Shown: positions 10,936 through 22,729 of the stretch, in pieces
Layout of the letters: every line of letters begins with the position of its first letter
Position numbering within the stretch: the stretch's first letter is position 1
Assembly: GCA_002633005.1 (NCBI GenBank)
Contig: NMRA01000776.1
Location: 1-45,825, forward strand
Source of the DNA: Phoronis australis
Taxonomy: Eukaryota > Phoronida > Phoronidae
Reading direction: 5' to 3'
Length of the DNA: 45,825 bases
Translations under genes and position numbers: made by a program
Notes under the pieces: model-generated
What the model saw: only the letters and a program-made list of their open reading frames with translations
What the model was told of the DNA's origin: nothing
The model's database searches: none

Positions 10936-11299
10936 TATTGTGTAATGGATCGTGGCGACACCTAGCGGGTGTGTGTGTGCGCCGACGAAGCACGCGAGGA
11001 GTTAACTATGGCCGTTAGTTTGTCGAATTCAAAATTGTGATGTGTCTTTGTTTAAAATATCGAAAAAAAAACATGAAAAGTGTAATGGAAAAATAGGCAT
11101 AGGCAAACTATAAAGTAAATAAAAAATGAGCAGCAAAGGTAAATATAAATTACGAGAAATACATCATAAGAAAGAAGATGACTCAGTAATGGGAGGTGAG
11201 CAGGTGAAAGTAGGTGATTGGAGGGTGGACAGGTACACAACCTCTAGGATTTTGTCCAGAGATTCAGGGAAGTAGTAAACATAAGACAGATCTGCTGAA

Positions 11300-11720
11300 G
11301 AAGAGGTAGGACAAAACAGGGGGGGCACTCCTCAAACAAAAGGTGGGGGGGGCGGAGATATCTTTCTGACCCCGAATATTTCAGCTGTTAATTCTCAATT
11401 AATTAACAATTGATTATTAAATCTTCCAACGCACAAACTTTGATTTAAAATAAAATTAAAAAATCAACTGATTCTCCTCCCCCCAACCGCCAAATGTTTC
11501 CTATGCCGATGTCCACTAAACCTGCCCTCTTACGGGTCCAGATCTTTGTTGTGAAAATTCACACCTTACCACATTCTGCATTCAAATATCGACTCACCAG
11601 GGGCAGATCCCGGATTTTTTATAAGGGGAGTCTGATCAAGGATTTTTATGAAGGGTGGCCCAAGTCAATAATTTGAAAATTCTAGCTTTGAAATCACTAA
11701 AATCAGGGGAGAATGTGGGA
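11300..11720. repeat. G-rich dispersed repeat fragments
   Basis: G runs at about 11320-11352 are followed at 11600-11710 by AGGGGCAGATCCCGG... and a block of about 100 bp that matches 40420-40500 (shared GTCAAGGATTT and ATCACTAAAATCA). This belongs to a family whose ends read AGGGGCGGATCC, also seen at 25697, 35775 and 37546. Confidence 0.5.
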
Positions 11721-12415
11721 ATGTAGCGCTCAATAATCTCGGAGAAATATACACGAAATATAAGATTTTGCGTTCACTTATTTGTACTTAGTTATGTAGC
11801 TTCTGGTGATATTTTGCTTACAAATCTCTAAACTGAGCATCAAGATACTGGGTGATTCAAAATAAAAATCTTAAAAGTATAGTTTACTCCTACAGTCCAG
11901 TTATGGCTTCAAAATTGAAAGGGAAACTTCAGGACATGGAGGATCTGTGTACACAAAATCTACATGTATCACGCATTACGCGAGTCAGTTTGAATATATT
12001 TTTGGTTCTTTCCAAAATAAATGGAATGTAAAATACCATAATTATTTTGTAGGTTCGGATTTTTTGGGTCACCCCGCAAGTTAGACTGTCTCTGGGGGTA
12101 ACGGGCTCCTTTTGCGGACAAGTAGTTCCACCTTTATCCTTTCTTGGCTTTTGAAGAACTGTCCGGTCGTTATGGGCTCAAACAAGGCTCGTGACGTTTG
12201 TTTGTCACGGCGGGTTAGTGTCTGGTGCGGAAGCAGTGTAAGCGTCAGGTGAATTCGTGAGGATTTTTTGTAAGCTCCTTTGTTCAAACAAAGGGTACAG
12301 ACGTGGCGACGTTGCTTTGGAAGAGTAGAACGCCAGAACGTGCTTTGAGGTCTCAATTATTGCACCAGGCTTTGGCTATTGTCGATGTCAAAGTGAGTTA
12401 TTTTACGCCTTCAGT

Positions 12416-15235
12416 GCCAGGGTGTTCCATCGACACAGGAAACCCGTGAGAACAGATATACGGGAGTCGAAAACAGACTCAAGCACCTGTAAAACAGCTA
12501 ACCAACCCGAAAAAAACACGAACCCCTACCTTTAAAACAGGAACCCCTGAGATCGGAAACGACATCCCGGGAATGAAACACCACTTCCGCATGTTTTTCC
12601 ATACGTTGTTTGAATCTTCCTACTTTAAATAGTTGATATGGTATATTGTTTTACTATTATATGAAAATTTTGGACAACTTATAATGACGGAGTGGCGTTC
12701 TACGTTATTCTGCTGTTAAATTTGTGGTGCATTCTTTCGAGTCGGGTTTCCGGCGTCGAAAAATATTGCGTCACCTATAGACCTAATTCACGCGGCGGTC
12801 ATTAAAATCCAAAGCAAGGCTCACTGCGATAAACGTGAGTTAAATTGCCGGTCTTTCGAGTCGAACCTGGATATTAAATCTTAAAAATGTGTCGGCAATT
12901 AACCACATAGACGTAGACAAATACACTAGAGAACAAGTCAATTTACCAAAGAGTTGTCTGACGAAAGGGTATAAGATTTTTTTCGAAATACTAGGTTTGA
13001 AACATGAAAAGTAAATATGATCAAACTGCAGCGATCGTGTGTTACGGATTAGGCATTATGCTGACTGCAGGATTAAGTTTCGTCTTGTAAATTATTGATA
13101 AAAATGCGTTCTACACGAACCAAATCATCTGCTTGTATTTTTTGACGAGTTGAAGATATATTCGGCAGTGGTGGCTCATCGCATTTTGCTGTCATATGTG
13201 CAATTAGTCACATCTGGTTTAATTTGTTGATCAAGAACACTAGATCAAGCATATAGCGTAGGTCCCGGTGAAGTACATGTAGGGACTACCGGTACTAAGA
13301 ATTGATTTGCCATTGATCTGAAAGAATAACTGATGTTATTAAATATATTTTTTACTTAAATGAAAACCAGGCTCGTAATTGAAAATAATAATTATTTGAC
13401 CATTTTTTAAATTTTGAAAAAAAAAATTAAAAACGAGCAAAGCCCCAGAAATCTCATTCACTCCCTTGCACACATTCACAAGTAATTATTTGACCATCAA
13501 TTCTGCATTCTTGGTTTTAATAATTCTTACCTCTATTTCGTGTGTTAGGTTTCAAATATCAATCTGGACAAGTTGAATTTCAAAATTAAAACATCTAATT
13601 CGCTCGTCCAATGCATAACTTCGTTTTAGAGCTCAATTTCAGTTAACTGGGCTGCGTAACGGTAGTTATCATGTTTCTTCAGGGGCCTCGTTCATCCGAG
13701 GTTAAAGGTTCCCGTTCCCTCTGAGAGGGAACTTTTTCGCCGACTGAGGGTGAGAAATATCTACCTTCCAATTATCATCATTAGCACCCCGCCCTGTTGC
13801 AAGGTCTCATAGGCTCTGTTTCAAGTAGCATTTTGTGCTCTTTCAAATTGTCAACTGTTCAAACCCGAAGATCGGAGAGAACTTTTCACTAGGGTACTTT
13901 TTAGGCCTCGTGGGGGTGGAGATTTCGGGGGATTTTTCAATTTTTTTGAGAGAAGAGAAGGGCCGATATTCGGCCACAGAATCGAGGGATTGAGGGCATT
14001 GTCCTTTTTGGAAAGAAAAAAGTATGATCTTTCAAGCTGTAGTCATGAAAACACAGCCTGGCTGGCCGTAGATTCTCCGACCGTTGCTATGATGCTCGGC
14101 AATCGAGATGCGACAAACTATGATTTAACTTTTCGAAAACATTAATTTTTACAGGGATACATTTTTCTTTGTCACAGCGTATGGCAACGACCCAACGTTT
14201 CCGATTCTCAACGTCCTCAGGGATTGTGAAACGGACAATTGAGTGTCCGTATTTTTTCTAGCCCGCGTTCGAGCAACTACGCGGAATACAACCAGTATGC
14301 CGATTAGAAAGACCAACAGAGCTTATATCGTAGCGAGCCTCGTTTTGGAATGCGCCTCCTGTCGGCGTGAATTAGGTCTACCTTGTATAGGGCAACTTCT
14401 TTTTTCCCCAATTCTTCAGTCAACTATCCTTCCACGAGGTTGCATACACATTTGCGGAATTGGTTTTCTTTTCTTTTCAAGATTTTGATATTTTATACCT
14501 GCAAACCGAATTTCAGAACAAAGTTTGCAACAGTGATCCGCCGAAAAGTGAATGACAATGTGTTGACTTCAGAAATACCTATTCCGAATTCTGTTTAATG
14601 ACCGATGAGGAGTTGATGTACACTTTTTTTGGTGGACCAACGGTGAAATTGGTGACAGTGCAGCCATTTTGAGTGAATAACGCGCGCGATTCATTTCAAA
14701 ATCCGGAAATTGATTGTGCCAGAAATAATATGCTCTCGACAAGTAAGTTGACGAACCCTAAAATTCGGCCAACTGTAAATATATTTACAGGAATTCATCA
14801 ACTATGGCACTCGAAAGTCGAAATAATGTTTTTGTTTTTTTCTTTTTGAAAAGATTTTTGGAGAAACAAGTGAATAATCTGAAATTGCTCAAATATTCCC
14901 CGATACAACAACGTGTTGACACTTTAGATTGTGTTGAACTTCGCCCACAGACAAGTTGCACGAGTTTTACTGATGAAAATCATTTAACAAAGTCAATGTA
15001 ATATAAGTTAGGTATTATTATCGATAATTTTCAACAAGCAGATGCAGAAAATACTTTTAGACTCATAATTTGAGACTCAGAAAATTAAAAAAATTGTCCG
15101 TGTTTCCTGTCTGATCCCTGGGATTCCTGGTTTAAAGGTCAGGGTACGTGTTTTTTTGGGCTAGTGAACTGTTTTGAAGGTGCAGGAGTCTGTTTTTGAA
15201 TTCGGGATACCCGTTTCGATAGACCGCCCTGATTA
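12416..15235. mobile_element. Candidate DNA transposon with ~150-bp inverted repeats
   Basis: Sequence 12416-12560 is repeated in reverse complement at 15090-15235. Shared landmarks, in order from the outside, are CAGGG..GTTCCATCGA / CAGGG..GTCTATCGA, AAAACAGACTC..GCACCT, CCGAAAAAAACACG, and ACCTTTAAAACAGGAA..CCC.GA. CAGGG at both tips is typical of hAT-like and some other cut-and-paste ends, but I see no target-site duplication and no transposase frame inside. It is probably a decayed or non-autonomous copy. The pearl-like element begins directly to its right. Confidence 0.55.
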
Positions 15236-15299
15236 CCCTGTGTCTGGGGGAGTGGCACTTTAAAGGCGAAGACAACCTTTTTCCATGGCAACACTTTTT

Positions 15300-17850
15300 T
15301 ATGCGTATTAGGCCGTCATCTCCGTCCGTCCGTCTGTCCGTCCGTCGGTCCGTCCGTCGGTCCGTCTGTCGGTCCGTCCGTCGGTCCGTCCGTCCGGCGT
15401 CCGCTGTTCTATCTCTAAAACGCCTTGAGGTATATGCATGAAATGTGGCACTGTCGTGTTCTTTCCGTGAATGGACGGCATGAGCGAACTTTTGTACCGA
15501 TCCGAATACAGGTGTGCCCCCTAGTGGCAATTTTATTTTTTTACGTTTACCTCTGTATCATCAAAAGTCCTCAACGGATTTTCATAAAATTTGGTATATA
15601 GGCACCTATTAGTGAGATGACGCTATTCTCCCACTTTCGGAAGTGTTCGACGTAGTTTGCGTCAGCTTGTGGCCATTTTTACTGTTATCAACCAAACAGC
15701 TCAAATGATGATTGTGAAAATTGGCATGTATGTTCTAACTATGAGGTGGACGGCTGACGATGGTTTTCCGACAATTTGACTACTGTGGCGTCTCCTAGTG
15801 GCAGTTTTGTTTGTTTTGTGCCAGTGGCTGTATCTCCTAAACCGTTGGCAGGATCTCTACTAAGTTTAGTAAGTATATTTGTATGATGTTAACAACGGAG
15901 GACGACGACTTTCGGACAGATCTGACAACTGGTGTGCCACCTAGTGGCAAGTTTATTTTTAACGTTTACCTCTGTATTTTCAAAGGTCCTTAATATATTT
16001 CCATAAAGTTTGGCTTACAGCCATCTGTTAATGAAGTGACGCTACCGCTCCGTTTTTCAGATGGATTCGACCTAGTTTGCGCCACCTAGCGGCCATTTTT
16101 CCTGTTTTGAGTTTTTTTTGGCGTCCACTGGTATATCAACCAAACCGCTTTCAGAATAATTTGAAAATTGACATGTATGTTTTTACTAAGAAACGGACGG
16201 CGGCTGACGGTGATTTTCCAAATAATTCGACCACTGTGGCGCCTCCTAGTGGCATTTTTACACTCGTGGCTGCATCTCCTAAGCCGTTTGCAGGATCTTT
16301 ACTTAATTTAGCAAGCGTAGTTACATGAAGTTGAACGGACGACGACTTTCAGACGGATCTGACTACTAATGTGCCCCCTAGTGGCAATTTTACGTTTACC
16401 TCTGTATCTTTGATTGTTTTCAACGGATTTTCATAAAATTTGGTATATATGCACCTATTAGTGAGATGACGCTATCCTCCTGTTTTCGGAAGAGTTCGAC
16501 GTAGTTTGCAACACTTAGTGACCCTTTCTACTGTTTTCGAATCTGTTTTTTGCGTCCAATCCTCTATCAACCAAACCGCTCAAAGGACGATTGTGAAAAT
16601 TGGCATGTTTGTTCTAACTATGAGGTGAACGCCGAGCTGAAGATGATTTTCTAACTTCGACTACTGTGGCGTCTCCTAGTGGCATTTTTGTTTGTTTTGT
16701 GTCTGTGGCTGTATCTCCTAAACAGTACGCAGGATCCTTACTAAATTTAGTATGTGTATTTATATGATGATAACAACGAAGGACGATGACTTTCGGACAG
16801 ATCTGACTACTGGTGTGCCACCTAGTGGCAAGTTTATTTTTACGTTTACCTCTGTATCTTCAAAGGTCCTCAATGTTTTTTTCCATAAAATTTGGCATAC
16901 AGGAGTCTGTTAATGAGGTGACGCTACCCTTCCGTTTTCAGATGGATTCGACCTAGTTTGCGCCACCTAGTGGTCATTTATACTGTTTTCAAGTCTGTTT
17001 TTTGGCGTCCACTCGTCTATCAACCAAACCACTTTCAGAATAGTTGTGAAAATTGGCATGTTTGTTTTTATGATGAAGTGGACGACGGCTGGCGATGATT
17101 TTTCAACAACTTCGACTACTGTGGCGCCTCCTAGTGGCATTTTTGCACTCATGGCTGTATCTCCTAAAGCGTTTTCAGGATCTTTATTTAATTTAGCAAG
17201 TGTATTTATATGATGTTGACAACGGACGACGACGACTTTCGGACAGATCTGACTACTGGTATGCACCCTACTGAGTGGCAATTTTAGTTTTTTACGTTTA
17301 CCAATGTATCTTGAAAGGTCCTCAACAGATTTTCATAAATTTTGAATATAGGCATGTATTGGTAAGATGACGCTATCCTTTTGTTTTTGGATAGAATCGA
17401 GATATTTTGCGCCACCTAGTGGTCTTTTTTGCTGTTTTCAAATCTTGTTTTTGGTGTCCATCCCTCTATCAACCAAATCATTCTAGGGATGGTTTTGAAA
17501 ATTGTCGTATTATGTTCTCAGTGTGAAGAGGACGTTCAATGATGGCAACTAAATACTGTGGCGCCTCCTAGTGGTAGTTTTGTTTTGTTTTGCGCTCATA
17601 GCTGTATCTCCTAAACCCACTGCAGGATTTTTATTAAGTTTAGTAAGTGCGTTAATACATGAAGACAACAACAGACGACGATTACGACTTTCAAACGGAT
17701 CCAACTGACGCTGTGTCCACAAGTGGCAATTTCATTTCATTTTGTTTTCCAATGTTTCTCTGAAGTTCCTTGACAGATTTTATGAAATATGGCAATATCC
17801 CGTTTTTGGATTGATTGTGCGTTTTTGTGCCATCGAGTGGCCATTATATG
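15300..17850 (+). mobile_element. Pearl-like (Helentron-associated?) element with higher-order tandem array
   Basis: A (YCGT)n microsatellite at 15320-15398 leads into a tandem array. Unit starts, marked by GTGCC.CCTAGTGGCAA, fall near 15511, 15931, 16369, 16812, 17258 and 17711, so the period is about 420-453 bp. Each unit contains three sub-repeats of about 130-160 bp, each marked by CCTAGTGGC. From established knowledge, bivalve pearl/CvA elements combine an ACGG-type microsatellite with tandem cores of about 160 bp and have been linked to Helentrons. Matching this locus to that group is inference. The 132-codon minus frame across the microsatellite (15132-15530) is a by-product of the repeat. 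Confidence 0.7.
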
Positions 17851-17859
17851 ATACAAATT

Positions 17860-18400
17860 AATAGCCCTAAAAGCACACCTTTTGCTTTGCGTTTGTGGAT
17901 AGATGCTACCTATTGAATCGTGTCTGTAATATATTCCACTAGTTGAGACACAGCAATAAATTTACTTATCATGACACCAAAACAGAGGAACTGTATTTGA
18001 TAAGCATATCGTGATCAGTAATCCCTCCGTAATAAATACATTATATGTTCAGTATCGAAAGATCCTCTGTGATGTAGTTGTATACAGTGACTCCTATTTG
18101 TGTAGAGATTATTTGCTTTGTATGTATCTTTTCGATGAGAGAATGGTGAAGAAAGCAAAAACAAACGATGTACGTGAAGCATCAAGCGCGGAATTTACCG
18201 GAGATTTTCGAATGAACCGATTGAGCCATTCTAGATAGCGCCAGGTTGATGTTGAATACCTTGCCAGATTACTGGACGAGAATTTAAGGCAATAAAATTT
18301 CAAGAGTTTTGTATTGTGAACTATTTCGGGAGAGTTATCAATACAATCAATAGAAAATAAAACAGAGTCTGTACTTGGAAGGCAATTCTATCGAAAATCT
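17860..18400. other. Spacer downstream of the Cys-rich gene
   Basis: Unique-looking AT-rich DNA between the satellite array and the poly(A) site of the minus-strand gene. Open frames on both strands here are short and overlap each other; none is convincing. Confidence 0.5.
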
Positions 18401-18413
18401 GCGGTGGCATGTT

Positions 18414-18419
18414 TTTATT
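18414..18419 (-). terminator. Poly(A) signal AATAAA of the Cys-rich gene
   Basis: AATAAA on the minus strand, 26 bases after the TAG stop at 18446-18448. It gives a very short 3' untranslated region and supports 18446-18554 being the last exon. Confidence 0.65.
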
Positions 18420-18445
18420 GTACTGCAGCTGCATCGATATTACAT

Positions 18446-21400
18446 CTAATACTCTTCAACGCAAAGGACGTGTTGCGCGCATTTTTTACACTTCGTAGAA
18501 CACCTGTTGCCCTCGATGTTTGGTAACGTGGGTGCGGCTTCGTCTTGAGTCCACCTGATACAGAAAATAATAGCCTAAGGAAAGGTTCGAAAACACGGCA
18601 CACTGTTACGTCATTTCCGGTATGTGAATGTCGGCTGCTGGTACAAACTCACATGGCGTCAGGGTGTTACAAGTTTGTTACAAGTTCAACAATCCTCTCT
18701 GACAGTGATTATTCCAGCAGGAACGGATTCACAAATCAAAGGTAAACAAGCAAAGGTAATAAAACATTGCACACGAATTAGAAAGGTGATAAACTAACAA
18801 GATCACCTGAATCTTACTGAGCCTAAAACAATATTCGTTTACCTGATATCGATCCCCTGAAAAGTATTTTGTTTTCGAAGCATAACATATACTTACGGAT
18901 TGAGTATTGTGCATACTTCCAATTCGTAGCCTGCGGCACATTCATATGATGGGTTGCTGAAAAAGTCGCCACCCGAATACCCCATAACTGGATTCCTTCT
19001 CAAGTACACCCTTGCACACGTGGCCTTAGCCTAAAAATATTGTTAAGTTGTTACAGTCTACCAATTATGGTTGTTTTGAGACGAAATTTTCCCCTGTGGC
19101 ATGACAGGTAGCATAATAACGAGTAACGTGGGTTCTCACTGATTAACAGAAGGATGTAACATTTGGACATACCGATTTTTAGATGTTGAAACATGCCAAA
19201 GTATGCTATACATTAAGGGACACTCACTAATTTTTCGTCATTTTTGCCCCCCCAGGCTGGATGAATTGAAGGATTAAAGCAACAAAATCACAAAATATGA
19301 AACACGTGGAAGTATTGGTCATACATAAAGCTTGCCAAAAACGTGCATTCAAACTGTTTTTTTTTTCATTTATTCCCACAGCAAACCTGGCTGGCCATTC
19401 CATAAAACGAGCAAAGCCACACAAAATTGGAAGGTTTCAACCCAAAACTAGCATGCTACTACTAGTCACGAGCAACTCAGAATGCCAAACACTCCAGATT
19501 CTAAGACTAGAAGACAGTGGGTGTCGACCAAACAGTTTTTTTGCTAACCCGAAAAGTCTGAAGGGTACTTGAATGTCCAGCCAAAAGTTTACTAGTCGAC
19601 TGGAAGTGGTTAAAAAATAAACAAATAACATTCGTGGCTAGCCACCACAATTCCTAAAGGTTAAAATGTCCAGCCAATTCAGTAGGCAGAGTTCATTCAA
19701 AAATGTTGCTTCAAAGCCCTACAGAGAACCCTTCACTGTCTCATACATGTACCTTGGTTCCACTTTTTTGCCATCTATTGCTGGCGAAGCAAGTCATCGC
19801 TCCGTTGCTATCTCGTGTCATTTTATTTCCGTCGCACGTGCCTGTGTTTTCGCAGACGCAGCCAACCATGCGGTCGCCTGGGTTACACGTCACAGACGAT
19901 AGCTCGTCATCAGTACCACCCGTCGCTGGTCCCAGTTTGGTGTACACACCTGCAAAATAAACACGATGGATTATTCGTAGGTTAATACATTATGATAGAA
20001 GGTACATGGAACGTACTCCCGTCTCCCGCCTACAAAATGTGTGGAAGACAACCCGTTGCACAACTATTTTGATAACAGGATTGAAGGCGGTCGTCACACA
20101 CAGGCTTACATGTACATGTAGAACTACACGTATATGGCAAGCCTTAGTGTGAAAAACTGTTTGAAGGATTCATAACGCCGGGCTATCAAACGATAATGCA
20201 GACAAAACGAAACGAATGGTTGAAGTCAGTTTCGAAAAATTATGAAAAATGATGATCCTAAGTTGTGCTCAGCATGCAATATTGGTTATCCCAGGCCGGA
20301 AAACAAATCTGAAATAGAGAGAGACGGAAATAAGCAAGTCTCAAAAATCACTACGCAACACCCGCCTGTTTGCTCAGCGTGCTTCTCAAAAATGAAATGA
20401 TACGATCTGATATCGATTTTAGAGGAAGCGACATCACATTCTAACGATACGTTTTACACGTTTTACATTATTTGTTTGGTTCAAGGAAAACAGAACTACA
20501 CTACTTCGCAATAACTAAACGACAAAGCCTGATTAACTCCGTTTTATTGCACAAACTATGCAGTTTAGCGACAAAAATGTGCAGTGCAGCTCTTTCTGGG
20601 AGACAAATTGGCGCTTTCCTGTGTAAAGGTGCTTCATGACAAACTGAAAGTCCACCGCCAGAGAGCGTGCTGCTTCCACACCTACAGCTCTACCTTCTCG
20701 CCATCTTTGCCAACACAGGATTTGAACAGATGGACTGGTGTTTGCTCTAAAACACGAACAAGTCACCGGATTTTCTAATATAAGCTAGGCATCTGATTGG
20801 TGATGATCACTGAGTGAACATAAACACCACAAAGCTAAATATTGATAATCTACATTGCTGATAACAGCTTATTGCATCGACTGAAAGATGTTGTCAACAT
20901 ATCAATACCCATCCCAGCGGTTTGGCCCACGTATAGTATTTCATTCAAGAAGGAAGGAATCTACACTAACTTTTAAAGAGGAATTCAAGTCAGATGCCAA
21001 ACACGTTAAAAATAGCAATGTCTGAGTTTGACGTTTCAGTTTATTTCAGGCTGTATATGCTATTGCCGAGAAGACATTACTAATACGACAATAGCCTTGT
21101 ACAACACAATAGCTTAGCAAAACTTTCGCGATATCTATGGCGTACGGTGACACCGATTTTTAAGGTAGATGTAGAGGAGCTTTGTCTAACAACAGGGTAC
21201 CTGAACGGCCCAGTTTCCTAATACACCTGTAGGTATTCAGCCCTAGTGACATACACATCTCTTCACGTGTCGCCAAGCGTTTGTCTTTTTGATTATTATC
21301 TTTGTTCAGTTTATCATTACAGCTCTGAAACATACGTGTGTATCTTCACAAACACACGCACTGACACACGCCCGCGTAAACGCACGCGTAGGCGCACAAC

Positions 21401-21947
21401 TTCACACATTCATAGCAGTAATACATGTACGTGCAATACTTGTCACGGACATGATCATTGGGGATATGTGGAGTAATAACCCTCTCCCCAAACCATCGCC
21501 ATGACAGCAGAAGGCCCAGATCTCCAGAACTGACGTTGCCTGTAAGCATCTGATTGGACAAAACTCGGGCACAGCACTTGTTGGGACTTCTAGCAGCATG
21601 GCAATAGATGTACATGTACGTAATATCAGCTTCGAGCAGTCGGCTGCCATCGATGAACTCAGCTACTCGAATGTACGTCTGTGAGCCAGCAGCTTGCAGC
21701 TTAACGTCAGCCGACTCTAAGCAGAGGGATTAACTTGGTACGTGGTGCATGAGCCAGCTTGGTAATCGACAAGCTCATTAATCAAGACACAGGCGTGGCC
21801 AGGTACGAAAGATCAGATCACACATTCATACACAAACTTACAAACATACATGCAAGCAGTCTTGTATAGTTATGTGTGCTGCAACTTACCCAGACTGTCT
21901 CCCACCAAAACGACCAGAACAGTAAGAAACAAGCATCCAAATTCCAT
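18446..21947 (-). CDS. Small secreted cysteine-rich protein, six coding exons (functional right copy)
   Basis: Proposed coding exons, 5' to 3': 21947-21890, 21716-21620, 20746-20694, 19949-19753, 19030-18897 and 18554-18446. Together they are 648 bases, so 215 residues plus TAG, with phases matching at every junction. Residues 1-19 (MEFGCLFLTVLVVLVGDSL) form a signal peptide. The module from the fourth coding exon has spacing C-x(7)-GCVC-x(5)-CDG-x(12)-C and ends in ATCARV after the next junction. This resembles the Cys-rich C-terminal modules of PCSK9-like secreted proteins, but I cannot confirm the family. The tail holds CSTKCKKCAQHVLC before EEY. No catalytic motif is seen. The three 3' exons and the signal exon are well supported. 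The second coding exon is moderately supported. Its GTACAT donor and the 53-base third exon are chosen because they make phases agree. The 5' untranslated exon lies at 27449-27505. Confidence 0.6.
18606..18741 (+). CDS. Possible first coding exon and promoter on the plus strand
   Basis: TTACGTCATTTCCGG at 18606-18620 joins a CRE-like TTACGTCA and an ETS-like TTTCCGG. It is followed by an ATG at 18653 (CTCACATGGCGT) that opens 29 codons (MASGCYKFVTSSTILSDSDY...) ending at AG|GTAAAC after 18741, phase 2. This looks like an initial exon of a gene read rightward, antisense to the intron between the last two exons of the Cys-rich gene. I found no convincing second exon downstream in the next 1.2 kb, and the product is unrecognised. 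It may be a chance arrangement. Confidence 0.3.
19040..19740. other. Intron of the Cys-rich gene with repeat-like sequence
   Basis: Lies between exons 19753-19949 and 18897-19030. The stretch 19205-19660 has repeated GTCCAGCCAA and ACTAGTC.. motifs and two mutually antisense open frames of 65-91 codons, which suggests old repeat material. No exon recognised. Confidence 0.45.
20533..20766 (-). other. Conserved open frame containing proposed third coding exon; alternative 3' end
   Basis: Third copy of the frame at 1767-2051 and 3248-3544. Bases 20746-20694 are bounded by a TTTTAG acceptor and a GAAG|GTAGAG donor and fit the phases of the neighbouring exons. If splicing at 20693 is skipped, the frame stays open to a TAA next to an AATAAA at about 20541-20546, so intronic polyadenylation would give a shorter secreted protein. 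This alternative is inference. Confidence 0.3.
21730..21880. other. Short intron between signal-peptide exon and second coding exon
   Basis: About 170 bases, with GTAAGT donor at 21889 and CTGCTTAG acceptor before 21716. The sequence is well conserved with 4520-4670 in the left copy, where the acceptor reads TTATAG and two exon bases are missing. Confidence 0.6.
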
Positions 21948-22589
21948 CGTCTTTTCTGAAACGTGTGGAGTTATCAGTTACACGTCACGTGACTTATTCA
22001 ACAATTTGGTGATAAATTATTATGATCCGTCAATGTCCAAGTGACACGCCGTTTGAATTTCTTAAATATACTGGAAATTTTATTGCTAAAATTCTCTTGG
22101 TATAAAAACAACTTTACACATTATTAGTAGAAAAACACAGCGCGCATTGACAATATTGCTCACTTCAGCACAAGTAACACAGTCGGAGATTACTTTGGTT
22201 TTTTGAGATCAGCTTGAAAGGCGGACTCGACAGTTTGCTAGTATGAATGAACCCCGTACGGAAGTTGCATAGAATAGAAGACTTGCAATAAAATCCCCAA
22301 AACAAGGAATTTCGTTGATTGCTACATGTAGCTCTGATCAAAGCTAATAATTTCAATAAGTCTGTCTCATACAACGAATATGCCCCAATACATTTTTCGG
22401 CCCTTCCATGTCATACTGATGGTAACTTATCATTAATTGTGCTAACAAGTCAACAACTTTGGGTCTACTCCAAAGCGTAATGTCATCTTTTTACGGAATC
22501 ATGAGTAGTAAGATATAACTTATTTGACAAGAATATTTTTTTTAAAAAAAATTCACAAATTCAGCAACAGAATTGGCGTTTCATTTTTG

Positions 22590-22686
22590 ATATATATATA
22601 TATATGTACATATATATATAAAAGCGGGATTACTGGCATAAGGTACTACGAAATTTTCAACATCATTTGAGATATAATCTCAAAAA

Positions 22687-22727
<41 letters not shown>
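22590..22727. repeat. Two (TA)n microsatellites
   Basis: TA runs at 22590-22620 (interrupted by TGTACA) and 22689-22727. Each is followed by AAAGCGGGATTACTGG, so the block including its flank has been duplicated locally. The left copy has one short TA run near 5473. Confidence 0.85.

Positions 22728-22729
<2 letters not shown>

Noticed and set aside
15132-15530. 132-codon minus frame with RTDRR/TDRQ repeats
   Set aside because: It is a translation of the (YCGT)n microsatellite and the neighbouring transposon end, not a gene.
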